Source: JAEMQF01 sp963850525 (GTDB taxonomy: Bacteria; Pseudomonadota; Gammaproteobacteria; Burkholderiales; Burkholderiaceae_C). Taken from it: 64,000 nt of DNA. Below are positions 39,451 to 49,757 of this stretch, piece after piece (the first letter of the stretch is position 1; each line of letters opens with the position of its first letter). A model generated the notes under the pieces. It saw only the letters and a list, made by a program, of their open reading frames with translations. It was not told where the DNA came from and made no database searches. A program made the position numbers and the translations under genes. The stretch lies in the NCBI GenBank assembly GCA_963850525.1, contig CAWKLQ010000008.1:248001-312000 (forward strand), in the 5' to 3' direction.

Positions 39451-41016
39451 ATGCGACCCCGCCTGCCCTTCGCCGACTGGATCGCCGCAAGCATGCGGCG
39501 CACGCCGTACAAAGCCGCGCTGCGCTGCGACGCGCAGACGCTGAGCTACGCCTCGCTGGCGCGCCGCGTCGACGACGCCGCTGCGGCGCTCGCGGTAGCG
39601 GGCGTCGGGCGCGGCGCTTGCGTCGCCTGGCTCGGGCGCAACAGCGCGGCGATGATCGTGATGCTGTTTGCCTGCGCGCGCCAGGGTGCGATGTTCATGC
39701 CGCTCAACTGGCGCCTCGTTCCCGCCGAACACCGCGCGACGCTGCAGGACTGCCCCCCCGCGTTGCTCTGCGTCGACGCCGGCTTCGCCGCGGCGAGCGC
39801 CGAACACCGCATCGCGCCGGCCGGCACATACTGCGTCGCACTCGGTGACGTTCCCGCGGGCTGGACGGCGTGGGACGACTTTCTTGCCGCCGCAGCACAG
39901 GCGCTGCTGCAGGGTGCGCCGCGCGACGCAGAAGCGCCGCTGCTGCTGTGCTGGACCTCGGGCTCGACGGGGCGGCCCAAGGGCGTGCTGCTGAGCCACG
40001 CCGCGCTCGAGGCGAATGCCGACGCGAGCGTCGACATGCACGCGTTGACGCCCGAAGACCGTGTACTCACGACCTTGCCGCTGTTTCACGTCGGCGGCTT
40101 GAACATCCTGACGACGCCGGCGCTGCGCGAAGGGTGCACGATCACGCTGCACGCCAAGTTCGATCCGGCTGAGACCTTGCAAGCGATCGAGTCCGAGCGC
40201 ATCACGCTGACTGTGCTCGTCCCGGCGCAACTCGAAGCGTTGCTCGCGCACCCGCGCTGGGCGAGCACCGACCTGTCGAGCCTGCGCATGATCAGCACCG
40301 GCTCGACGATCGTGCCGCGCCGGCTCATCGACGCCGTGCACGCGCGCGGCGTGCCGCTGATTCAGGTGTGGGGTGCGACCGAAACCGCGCCCATCGCCGC
40401 CTGCCTGCACGCCGATGAAGCGTTTGCCAAGGCAGGGTCAGCCGGTCGGGCCGCACTGGGCTGCGAATTGCGCGCGGTCGACGCGGCGGGGCGCGACGTG
40501 GCACTCGGTGCAAGCGGCGAGGTCCTGGTGCGCGGCCGCAGCGTCATGTCCGGCTACTGGCGTGCGCCGGCGGCGAGCGCCAAGGCACTCGCCGGCGGCT
40601 GGTTCCACTCGGGCGACATCGGCCATTTCGACGCCCAAGGTTTCCTCACGATCGACGGCCGGCTCACTGACATGATCATCTCCGGCGGAGAGAACATCAG
40701 CCCGGCCGAGATCGAGAGCGTCTTGCTCGATTGCCCGGACATCGCCGAGGCGGCGGTGATCGGCCGGCCCGACGCGCGCTGGGGTGAGGCCGTCGTCGCG
40801 GTGATCGCGCCGCGTGCCGGCGCAGTGCTGACGCGTGAACGGGTGCTCGCGTTTGTCGAGGGCAGGCTCGCGCGCTTCAAGCACCCGAAGCACGTGCTCA
40901 TTGTCGACACCCTGCCGCGCACCGCGCTGGGCAAGGTCCACAAAGACGCGGTGCGGCAACTCGTCGCCGCGCGAATCGCGACGCCGAGCACCACCGCAGA
41001 GGAGCAAAGCGCATGA
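39451..41016 (+). CDS. AMP-dependent acyl-CoA ligase
   Basis: A 521-residue ANL-superfamily ligase with A3 motif TSGSTGRPKGV, A5 WGATETAP, A7 SGDIGHFDAQGFLTIDGR, A8 MIISGGENISPAEIE and the A10 lysine motif PRTALGKVHKDAV. All are intact, so it should activate a carboxylate to acyl-CoA. The sequence resembles medium-chain and 3-oxoacid/aryl ligases rather than acetyl-CoA synthetase. Its gap to the thiolase is 1 nt and it overlaps HyuA (ATGA), so the three act in one pathway. Substrate not determined. Confidence 0.87.
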   Translation: MRPRLPFADWIAASMRRTPYKAALRCDAQTLSYASLARRVDDAAAALAVAGVGRGACVAWLGRNSAAMIVMLFACARQGAMFMPLNWRLVPAEHRATLQDCPPALLCVDAGFAAASAEHRIAPAGTYCVALGDVPAGWTAWDDFLAAAAQALLQGAPRDAEAPLLLCWTSGSTGRPKGVLLSHAALEANADASVDMHALTPEDRVLTTLPLFHVGGLNILTTPALREGCTITLHAKFDPAETLQAIESERITLTVLVPAQLEALLAHPRWASTDLSSLRMISTGSTIVPRRLIDAVHARGVPLIQVWGATETAPIAACLHADEAFAKAGSAGRAALGCELRAVDAAGRDVALGASGEVLVRGRSVMSGYWRAPAASAKALAGGWFHSGDIGHFDAQGFLTIDGRLTDMIISGGENISPAEIESVLLDCPDIAEAAVIGRPDARWGEAVVAVIAPRAGAVLTRERVLAFVEGRLARFKHPKHVLIVDTLPRTALGKVHKDAVRQLVAARIATPSTTAEEQSA

Positions 41017-43158
41017 CGCTCAAGGTCGGCATCGACGTCGGCGGCACCTTCACCGACTTTGTCGTCGCGCGCGACGGCCAGGCACCGTTCATCCACAAGC
41101 TGCTGTCCACGCCGGCGGATCCGTCGATCGCCGTGATCGAAGGCCTCGCGCAGATCGCCGCGGCGCAGCAACCTCCCCAGACGCTCGAGGCGTTCGCACG
41201 CTCGATCGCGAGCATCGTGCACGGCACGACGGTGACGACGAACGCGACGCTCACCGGCACCGGCGCGCGCTGCGCGCTGCTCACGACCGAAGGCGTGCGC
41301 GACGCGCTCGAAATGCGCCGCGGCGTGCGCGAGGAGCAGTACAACAACCGCTACACGAACGTCGTGCCGCTCATTCCCCGGGCGCGGCGCATCGGCGTCG
41401 CCGGCCGCATCGACCGCCACGGCGACCGAGACAACGCCGCTGGACGTCGACGCGATCCGCACCGCGCTCGCGCAGTGGCGTGCCGACGGCGTGCAGGCGG
41501 TCGCGATTTGCTTCATGAATTCGTTTGCGAACCCGGCGCACGAGCGCGCCGCCGCCGAGATCGTGCGGCGCGAAATGCCGGGCGCCTACTTCTCGGTGTC
41601 GAGTGACGTATTGCCGTCGATCCGCTTTTACGAGCGTGTCAGCACGACGGTGCTCAACGCGTACGTCGGCCCGAAGCTCGGGCATTACCTGGACCAGCTC
41701 GTCGAGCGCCTGGCCGGCGTCGGCTTTGGCGGCTTGCTGCTCATCATGCAATCCAACGGCGGCGTGATTTCGCCGGGGGCAGCGCGCGACAAGGCCGCGC
41801 TCACGCTCCTCTCCGGCCCGGCCGGCGGGCCGGGCGCTGGGCTGTTCTACGCCGCTGCGCAGGGCCGCGACCGCTGCATCACGACCGACATGGGCGGCAC
41901 CAGCTTCGAAGCGTCGGTCGCACTCGGCGCGCCGCTCGTGAAGAACGACGGCGAGATCGCGCGCCACAGAATCGCGCTGCCGATGCTCGACATCCACACC
42001 ATCGGCGCAGGCGGCGGTTCGATCGGCTGGCTCGACGCAGGCGGACTGCTGCGCATGGGCCCGCACAGCGCCGGCGCCGACCCCGGCCCGGCGTGTTACG
42101 GCCGCGGCGGGACGCTACCCACCACGACTGACGCGAACGTCGTGCTCGGCTATCTCGACCCGGGGTATTTCGCTGGCGGGCGCTTGCAGCTCGACGCCGC
42201 AGCGGCGCGTCGCGCGATTGACGTGCACATCGCGCGACCGATGGGCCTGAGCATTGAGCAGGCCGCCGCCGGCATGTACCGCGTCGCGTGCAACAACATG
42301 GCGCAGGGCGTGCGCGAAGTGACGACGAAGCGTGGCTACGATCCACGCGAGTTCCCGCTCATCCCCGGCGGCGGCGCCGGGCCGATCCACGGCTGCCTGA
42401 TTTGCAGCGAACTCGGAATCCCGCTGCAAATCGTGCCGCGCGAGGCGTCGGTGCTGTGCGCGCTGGGCATGCTCATGAGCGAATTGCGCCACGACTTCGT
42501 GCGCACTTTCGTCGCGCGCCTGGAAACGCTGGATTGGACTCGTCTGAATAGCCTGGTCGAGACCATGTCGGCAGAGGGCCGGCGCCTGCTCGCCGAAGAA
42601 GGCGTCGCGCCGGCGCGGCAAAGCGTCGAGTTGCGGCTGGACTGCCGCTACATCAAGCAGTATCACGAAGTGTCGGTGCCGGTGCGGCTCGAGTCGATCG
42701 CGCAGCGCGACGGCGAATCGATCGCGCGCGCCTTCCACGCCGAACACCGGCGCCTGTTCGGCTACGCGCTCGAAGCCGAAGGAACGCCCGTCGAAATCAT
42801 CAACTTGCGGCTGCAGGCGATCGGCGCGACAGACCGGCCGACGCACACCGCCGAGGTCGAAGGCAGCGCCGACGCCGGCGCAGCGCTGAAGAGCCGGCGC
42901 AGCGTCTACCTGCCCGAGCGCGACGGATTTGCGACGGTTCCGGTCTACAACGGCCATCGCTTGCGCTGCGGTCATCGCCTCGCCGGGCCGGCGCTGATCG
43001 AGCAGCAGACGACGGCGATTTTCGTCAGCGCCGCGTTCGACTGCGCCGTCGACGCGCTCGGCTCTTTTGTGCTCTACGCCAAGGGCCGCGAGGACTTGCT
43101 GCATGGCGGCGTGGCGCGCCAGCAGGTCTTGCAGCAGCCTGAAGAGGTTCTCGAATGA
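41013..43158 (+). CDS. Hydantoinase A / ketone carboxylase-type subunit, one frame break
   Basis: The product is 714 residues after removing one extra base near 41428. The N-terminus VGIDVGGTFTDFVVARDG is the ATPase phosphate-binding loop of HyuA-type proteins, and TTDMGGTSFEASV and DPGPACYGRGG are further family blocks. Relatives hydrolyse ATP to open hydantoins or 5-oxoproline, or to carboxylate acetone and acetophenone. The ligase and thiolase just upstream favour the ketone-carboxylase branch, giving 3-oxoacid, 3-oxoacyl-CoA, then thiolysis. The break sits in an otherwise normal gene. Overlaps HyuB (ATGA). Confidence 0.75.
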
Positions 43159-44844
43159 CGACCATCGACCCCATCCTGCTGACCGTCTACGCGCGCACGT
43201 TCAAGTCGATCACCGACGAGATGAGCTTGTCGATGGCGATGACGACGCGCTCGCCCATCCTGTGCGAGGCGAAGGACTACGTCACCGGCCTCTACGACGC
43301 GCAGGGCCGCATGCTCGAGCAGACCGAGAACCTGCCGATCCTCGCGTTTTCGCTCGCGCCCGTGTGCAAGCACATCGTCAAGACCTTCGACGGCGAGATC
43401 TACCCCGGCGACGTGTTCTTCCACAACGACGTGTTCACGCTCGGGAATCAGAACAACGACGTGGCGGCGTTCAAGCCGGTGTTCGTCGACGACAACCTGG
43501 TCGCGTGGACGGCTGTGAAAGGCCACCAGGCGGACATCGGCGGCGCGGTGGCGGGAGGCTACAACCCGAACGCGGTGGAAGTCTGGCAGGAGGCGCTGCG
43601 CATCCCGGCGGTGAAGGTCATGGAGCGCGGCAAGCTGCGCCAGGACGTGTGGAACCTGATCTTCGCCAACGTGCGGCTGGACATCGTGCAGCACGACATG
43701 AAGGCCGAGATGGGCGCGTGCACGGTGGGCGAGCGGCGCCTCGTCGAGCTGCTGCGCAAGTACGGCGTGGCGAGTTTTGAGGCGCACAAGCAGGCGCTGT
43801 TCGACGCGACGCAGCGCATGATGGAAGCTGAGATCGCGAAGATCCCGAACGGCCGCTACAGCGGTGAGGGCCGGGTCCACTACGACGGCCGGCACGAAGG
43901 ATCGAAGTTCACGATTCGGGTCGACATCGACGTGCACGACAAGCGCATCAAATTCGACTACTCGCGCACCGATCCGCAGACCAACGGTTTCGTCAACGGA
44001 ACGTTCACGTCGAGCGCGTCGGCGACGATCCTCACCCTCTTGCAGATGGTCAATCCCGACATTCCGCACAACGAGGGCATGCTCAAACCGATCGAGATCG
44101 TCATCCCGCAAGGCACGATCCTCAACGCCGCGTACCCGAAGGCGACGACGTTCGGCAACCACCTCTGCCCGCCCAACGCCGACGCAATCCAGCGTGCGCT
44201 CGCCCCCGTGCTGCCCGACCGAGTGACTGCGGGCTGGAACAACCTGCTAGCAGCGCTGACGACGGGCGTCGACCCGAACAGCGGCGAGAAGTACGTCGAC
44301 ATCGGCTTCATGGGCCTGAAGGGCGGTTCCGGAGCGATGCAGGGCGTGTGATGGCTACGACCACATCGGCATGATCGACGCGTCCGGGGGTGTGCTCGAC
44401 CAGGACTACGAGATGTTCGAGCAGCAGACGCCGCACCGCCTCATCAAACACGAGTTGCTCACCGACTCGGCAGGCGCCGGCCAGTGGCGCGGCGGCTTGG
44501 GCGTGGAGACGATTTTTCAGATCGGCTCGGACGACACGCAACTCGTGACCTTCGGCGACGGCGACTTCGAGGGCGCATTCGGCCTGGCCGGCGGACTCGG
44601 TGCGGGGCTGAACTTCATTCGCCTGACCTACCCGGACGGCCACCAAGTCGTGCCGCGCAACAAAGACCTGATCACCGGCGTGCCACGCGGCACCGTCTAC
44701 CACCAGGTAGCGAATGGCGGCGGCGGCTGGGGCGACCCACGCAAACGCGATCGCAAGGTCCTCGCCGAGGAAGTGCGCAACGGCGTGATTTCGCGCGAGG
44801 CGGCGGTGCGTGATTACGGGATGAGCGAGGCGGAGTTGGTATGA
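43155..44844 (+). CDS. Hydantoinase B / ketone carboxylase-type subunit, one frame break
   Basis: The product is 562 residues after removing one extra base near 44345, where the raw frame meets TGA at GGCGTGTGA. Family motifs include DEMSLSMAMTTRSPILCEAKDYVTGLYD, GDVFFHNDVFTLGNQNNDVA and KGHQADIGGAVAGG. The latter two hold probable metal ligands of the HyuB/AcxA superfamily. The last 160 residues (GYDHIGMIDASGG onward) continue normally after the break. It pairs with HyuA. No small gamma subunit typical of acetone carboxylase follows; a repeat-filled gap of 265 nt comes next. Confidence 0.75.
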
Positions 44845-44876
44845 CAGCCGCGCTCGGACGTATTGCGTCGGAGTCT

Positions 44877-45061
44877 GCTTTCGGCCCTTTGCTGCCATTT
44901 GAACGTCCGCTTTGGGTGCGCTCACGCGTCGGCGCAGGATATTCGTCATCCCGGCGAAAGCCGGGATCCACCCGTGGAAGTCGCGCGACCAGCGAAGCGT
45001 TCATTGCGTGCATCCGGTGGATCCCGGCGTTCGCCGGGATGACGATGATGGGCCGGAAGCG
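44877..45061. repeat. Composite REP element (partial copy)
   Basis: A left terminal repeat GCTTTCGGCCCTTTGCTG is followed by a TTGAACGTCCGCTTTGGGTG block. That block is the reverse complement of the right end of the 32.8 kb copy. The REP palindrome (44945-45043, GTCATCCCGGCG...CGCCGGGATGAC) and a degraded right end (GGGCCGGAAGC) follow. The element separates the HyuB and acyl-CoA dehydrogenase genes. Confidence 0.78.
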
Positions 45062-45109
45062 AGCCTCGGTGGAATTCAAGGTCGCGCAAGACTAAGCGGG
45101 CCAGGTCCA

Positions 45110-46244
45110 ATGAACTTCGACCTCACCGAAGACCAAGTCGCGATCCGCGACACGTTTTCGCGCTTTTGCGATGAACGCATCGTGCCGCAGGCCGCTGCCA
45201 TCGACGAAGCGCGAGTCTTTCCGCGTGAGCTGTTTCGGCAACTCGCGGAGCCTGGGCCTGTTCGGCATGCGCTACCCCGAAGACGTGGGCGGCAGCGGCC
45301 AGGGGCTGCTCGAGTTCTCGCTGGCGCTGACCGAGGTCGCGCGCGGCTCGATGTCGCTCGCCGGCGCGGCGGCGATGCAGTCGCTGATGGGCACCAAGTT
45401 CCTGCACATGCTGGGCGACGCCGAAATCGTCGATCGCCTTCTGAAACCGGCGCTGCGCGGCGAGAAAATCGGCGCGATCTGCATGACCGAGCCCGATGCA
45501 GGTTCCGACCTCGACTCGATCGCCACGCAGGCAAAAAGCCGTCGACGGCGGCTACCGGATCAGCGGGCGCAAGACCTGGGTCACGTCGGCGCCGGCGGCC
45601 GACTTCTTCACCGTGTTCGCCAGGTCCGGGGAGCAGAAGAAGCTCTCGATCTTCCTCGTCGAGAAGCACTTCAAGGGCCTCGTCGTCGGCCGCGAAATCC
45701 ACAAGCTGGGCGTGTGGGCGCTGCCGACTTCGGAAGTCGCGTTCGACGACTGCTTCGTGCCCGAGAGCCACCGCCTGTCGCGCGAAGACGGCGACGGCGA
45801 GACGCACTTGCGCAAGCTGCTCGCCGAGATCCGCATCGTCACCGGCGCGATGGCGCTGGGCGTGGCGCGCGCCGCGTTCACGCCGCGGTGACTTACGCCT
45901 CACAGCGCAAACAGTTCGGCAAGCCGATCAATCGGTTCCAGGCGATTCAGTTCAAGTTGGCCGAGATGGCCACCGACCTCGAAGCGGCGCTGCACCTGGT
46001 GCACTACGCCGCCTGGCTGCACGGCGCCGGGCGACCGCACCATCAGCAAGCCGCGATGGCCAAGCTCAATGCAAGCGAAGCCGCAGCACGCATTTGCGAC
46101 CAGGCGGCCCGCGTGCTCGCGAGTTACGGCTACGCCATGGAGTACCCGGTGCAGCGCTACTTGCGCGACGTGCGCTTCACCTTGATCGGCGGGGGCACGA
46201 GCGAAATCCTGAAGATGATCATTGCAAAAGAGGTGGCCGCATGA
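45110..46244 (+). CDS. Acyl-CoA dehydrogenase, three frame breaks
   Basis: The product is 377 residues when two extra bases (near 45252 and in an A-run at 45533) and one missing base (near 45885) are corrected. Blocks in order are MNFDLTEDQVAIRDTFSRFCDE, GLFGMRYPEDVGGSGQG, ICMTEPDAGSDLDS (FAD/substrate signature), GRKTWVTSA, YASQRKQFGKPI and a C-terminal LIGGGTSEILKMIIAKEV. It oxidises an acyl-CoA to the 2-enoyl-CoA, passing electrons to ETF. The region after GRKTWVTSA is intact. Short- or branched-chain specificity is likely from size but not certain. Confidence 0.8.
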
Positions 46245-46350
46245 AGCGAAGGGCGAGGGGCCCCGTTCACGGGGATCGACCAGCGCAATGCGGCCGGGCC
46301 ACCGACGGCAACGACCGCGGACCCATCACTGGACTTGCGGAGGTGGCATC

Positions 46351-46751
46351 ATGAACGCGGTCAAAGCCATCAAAGTCGTTCTCGCCAAACCCGGCCTGGA
46401 CGGCCACGACCAGGGCGCCAAGGTCGTCGTGCGGGCGATGCTCGACGCGGGCTTCGACGTGCATTACACGGGCCTGCGGCAGACGCCCGAACAGGTCGTC
46501 GCACGCGGCGCTGCGCGAGGACGCCGAGGTGATCGCGCTGTCCAGCATGGCCGGTTCGCACCTGCCGTTCTGCACCAAGCTCAAACCGCTGCTCGAGGCC
46601 GCGGGCCTGGGGAACCGGCTGTGGGTCATCGGCGGCAACTTGCCCGCGCAGGACCGCGACAGCCTTGCGTGCGCTCGGCTTCAAGGGCGTGTTCCAGACC
46701 GGTTCGCGGCTGGACGCGATCTGCAACTTCATCGAGGCGAACCGACCATGA
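46351..46751 (+). CDS. B12-binding small subunit of acyl-CoA mutase, two frame breaks
   Basis: A 132-residue cobalamin-binding subunit after removing extra bases near 46505 and 46668. It has the base-off/His-on motif GLDGHDQGAKVVVRAMLDAGFDVHYTG (DxHxxG), followed by ALSSMAGSHLPF and GGNLPAQD, the S-x-L and GG loops around the B12 tail. It is separate from the catalytic chain, as in isobutyryl-, 2-hydroxyisobutyryl- and pivalyl-CoA mutases. AGGTGG precedes the ATG. It overlaps the large subunit by ATGA. Confidence 0.8.
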
Positions 46752-48397
46752 AACGCGACAGCCCCATCGCTCATGCAGGTGCGCCCGGTGCGCAACGAAT
46801 CCGGCATTCCGGTCCAGCCGCTCTACACCGCTGCCGATGTCGACGCGAGCGGCGGCTTGGGCGATGCTCGGCGCGCCCGGCGCCTACCCGTTCACGCGCG
46901 GCATCCATCCGCTGATGTACCGCAAACAGCCGTTCACGATGCGCCAGTACACCGGTTTCGGCAACGCCGCCGATACGAACCGGCGCTTCAAGTTCCTCAT
47001 CGAGAACGGTCAGACCGGGTTGAATGTCGCCTTCGACCTGCCCACACAGTGCGGCCTGGACTCGGACGATCCCCTGTCCGACGGCGAAGTCGGGCGCGTG
47101 GGCATGGCGGTGGACACGCTGCGCGACTTCGAGACTGCGTTCGACGGCATCGACCTGGACAAGATCACGGTGTCGCTGACGATCAACGGCGCCGCGCCGA
47201 CGCTGATCGCGATGTATCTCGCGATGGCGCAAAAACGAGGCTTCGACTTGAAGCGCCTGCGCGGCACGGCGCAGAACGACATCTTGAAGGAGTACATCGG
47301 CCGCGGCACCTGGGTGTTCCCGGTGCAACCGTCGATCCGGCTGGTGGGCGACACGATCGAGTACTGCGCCGAGCACGCGCCCAAATACAGCCCGGTGTCA
47401 GTGTGCGGCTACCACATCCGCGAATCGGGTGCGACGCCGACGCAGGAGATGGCGTGGGCGTTCTGCATCGCACGCGCCTACGCCGACGAGGTGATCAAAC
47501 GCGGCGTTCCCGTGGACGAATTCGCCGGCCGCCTGTCGTACAACTTCAACATCTTCGGCAATCTGTTCGAGCAGGTCGCCAAGTTCCGCGCCGGCCGCAG
47601 CCTGTGGGCGAAGATCATGAAGGAGCAGTACCACGCGCAACAGCCCGGCTCGATGTGGCTGCGCATGATCGCCGGCGGCGGCGGCGGCGGGCTCACGCTC
47701 GAGCAGCCCGAGAACAACATCGTTCGCGGCGCCTACTACGCGCTCATCGCCGCGCTGTCGGGCGCGCAGACGATGGCGCTGTGCTGTTATGACGAGGCGT
47801 ACACGATCCCGAGCGAACACGCGCAGACGCTGTCGCTGCGCACGATGCAACTGCTCGTCGAGGAGATGGGCCTGGCCGAAACGGTGGACCCACTGGGCGG
47901 CTCGTACTACGTCGAGACGCTGACGAACCAGATGCGCGCCGAGATGGAACGCATCATCGCCGAGACCGACGCCGCCGGCGGCATCGTCAAGCTCGTCGCC
48001 GACGGCACGATCCAGTCGCGCGTTTCGGCGCAGGCGTATCGCATGCAGCGCGCAATCGAGTCCGGGAGCGTTCCCGAAAGTCGGCGTGAACCGCTACCGC
48101 AGCGACAAGGAGGCCGAGCACCCGGTCGAGATGCATCACTACCGCGCCGACGACGCGCGCGCGCAAGTGCGAGAGCTGCAGCGGGTGCGGATCGCACGCG
48201 ACGGCGCTGCGGTGAAGCATGCGCTCGCGCGCATCGAATCCGACGCGCGCAGCGGCGTCAACGTCATGGGCGCCATCGTCGACGCGGTGAAGGCGTATGC
48301 CAGCGTCGGCGAAATCACGCAGCAGCTCGTCGCCGTGTTCGGGCGCTATGTCGAGCCGGTGCGATTCGACCATCGCGAGCCGGAGTTGACGCCATGA
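46748..48397 (+). CDS. Acyl-CoA mutase large subunit (methylmalonyl-CoA mutase family), three frame breaks
   Basis: A 548-residue TIM-barrel subunit after removing extra bases near 46767, 46850 and 48070. YPFTRGIHPLMYRKQPFTMRQYTGFG, QTGLNVAFDLPTQCGLDSD and GYHIRESGATPTQEMAWAF are mutase signatures. RQYTGF keeps the Tyr that is replaced in isobutyryl- (Phe) and 2-hydroxyisobutyryl-CoA (Ile) mutases, and PSIRLV seems to keep the arginine of methylmalonyl-CoA mutase, suggesting a carboxylated or otherwise polar substrate. The separate B12 subunit is, however, typical of the specialised mutases. Substrate is therefore open. Overlaps the FAD subunit gene (ATGA). Confidence 0.78.
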
Positions 48398-49282
48398 GTG
48401 CGGTCGTCCACGAACTCGAACGCTACCTCGCGCCGACGCGCCTGGTCGACGCGCTCGCGGCGCTGCGCGACGGTGCTGGCGTTTGTGTGCTCGCCGGTGG
48501 CACCGATCTGATGCCGCAGTTGCGCGCCGGCAAGATGCGACACGCGGACACCCTGCTCAACATCCGCCGCGTGCCCGGGCTCGATGGGGTGGCGTGGAGG
48601 GCGGGACGTTGCGCATCGGCGCGTTGACGACGGTGGCACAACTGCTCATCGATCCGTTGGTGCGCACGCACGCGCCGCTGCTCGCCCAGGCCGCCGACCA
48701 TTTCGCGAGCGACCAGATCAGAAACGCTGCGACATTGGGCGGCAACATCTGCAACGCATCGCCCGCGGGCGACCTGCTCACGCCATTGCTCGCGCTCGAC
48801 GCCGAAGTCGAATTGGCATCGCTGGCCGACATGGCGCGGCCGGGCGTGCGCCGATTGCCACTGGATGGAGTTTTTCACCGGGCCCGGTGCCACGGTGCGC
48901 CGGCCGCACGAGCTGCTCACCGCGGTTTGCATACCCCTCGCGCCGCACGGGCAGGTGACGCGCTTCTACAAGACCGGCACCCGGCCGGCGCTGGACATCT
49001 CGACGATCTCGATTGCACTGGCCGCGCAGCCGCGACGCCGCCGGCCGCCTGCACGGCGTTCGCATCGCGCTCGGCGCGGTGGCGCCCACGCCGCTGCGCG
49101 CCCGGCGCACCGAGGCGTTGCTCGAAGGCCGATTCCTCGACGCCGCACTCGCCACGCAGGCGGCGGAATGCGCCGCCGAGGAAGTGAAGCCCATCGACGA
49201 CGTGCGCTCGAGCGGGTGGTACCGCCGCGAGCTGGTGCGCAACATGATGCTAAGGATTCTTGACGATGTCACCCACCCTTGA
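48394..49282 (+). CDS. Molybdenum hydroxylase FAD subunit, three frame breaks
   Basis: A 295-residue CoxM/HcrB-type subunit after one missing base near 48600 and extra bases near 48858 and 49028 are corrected. FAD-binding motifs CVLAGGTDLMPQLRAGK and NAATLGGNICNASPAGDLLTPLLAL are clear, with LPLDEFFTGPGATV and KTGTRPALDISTIS after them. There is no extra [4Fe-4S] insert of the 4-hydroxybenzoyl-CoA reductase beta subunit, so it is an ordinary hydroxylase-type chain. It passes electrons from the 2Fe-2S subunit to an acceptor. Confidence 0.78.
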
Positions 49283-49757
49283 GATCGCCTTCACGCTGAA
49301 CGGCGTGCAACGCCGCGAGCGCGTGGGCGTCGAGATGAGCGCGCTGCAAATGCTGCGCGACGTGATCGGCCTGACCGGCACCAAGCTCGGCTGCGGCGAG
49401 GGCGAGTGCGGCGCGTGCACGATCATCGTCGACGGCCGTTCCGTGAACGCGTGCCTGCTGTTTGCGCTCGATTGCGACGGCCGCGAACTCACCACGATCG
49501 AAGGCCTGGCCGGCGACGTCAACGCGAAAGCGCTGAGCGACGCCTTCGTCGAGCACGGCGCGGTGCAATGCGGCTTCTGCACGCCGGGAATGATGGTGCA
49601 GGCCACACACCTGCTGGCCAGCGAGCCGCACCCCGACGCAGCGACCGTGCAGCGCGCGATCGAGGGCAATCTGTGCCGCTGCACCGGCTACCACAAGATC
49701 GTCGAGGCGATCGTCGCCGCCGGTGCCGAGCACGCGTCGGCTGGAGACAGGCCATGA
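49266..49757 (+). CDS. Molybdenum hydroxylase 2Fe-2S subunit
   Basis: A 163-residue CoxS/HcrC-type protein with all eight cluster cysteines: CGEGECGACTIIVDGRSVNAC (plant-type [2Fe-2S]) and CGFCTPGMM...CRCTGY (helical [2Fe-2S]). AAGGA 9 nt before the ATG at 49266 makes that start better than the TTG at 49260. It overlaps the FAD gene by 17 nt and the large-subunit gene by 4 nt. It transfers electrons from the Mo cofactor to FAD. Confidence 0.9.
   Translation: MSPTLEIAFTLNGVQRRERVGVEMSALQMLRDVIGLTGTKLGCGEGECGACTIIVDGRSVNACLLFALDCDGRELTTIEGLAGDVNAKALSDAFVEHGAVQCGFCTPGMMVQATHLLASEPHPDAATVQRAIEGNLCRCTGYHKIVEAIVAAGAEHASAGDRP

Noticed and set aside
44841..45095. Open frame of 84 codons starting in the HyuB stop
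   Set aside because: It is almost entirely the composite REP element read through (RRKPGST, WIPAFAGMT type peptides). Such frames occur wherever the repeat does.
46245..46350. Upstream in-frame ATG (46222) as start of the B12 subunit
   Set aside because: It lies inside the end of the acyl-CoA dehydrogenase gene and would add an unrelated Arg-rich leader. ATG 46351 has AGGTGG upstream and starts the family sequence.
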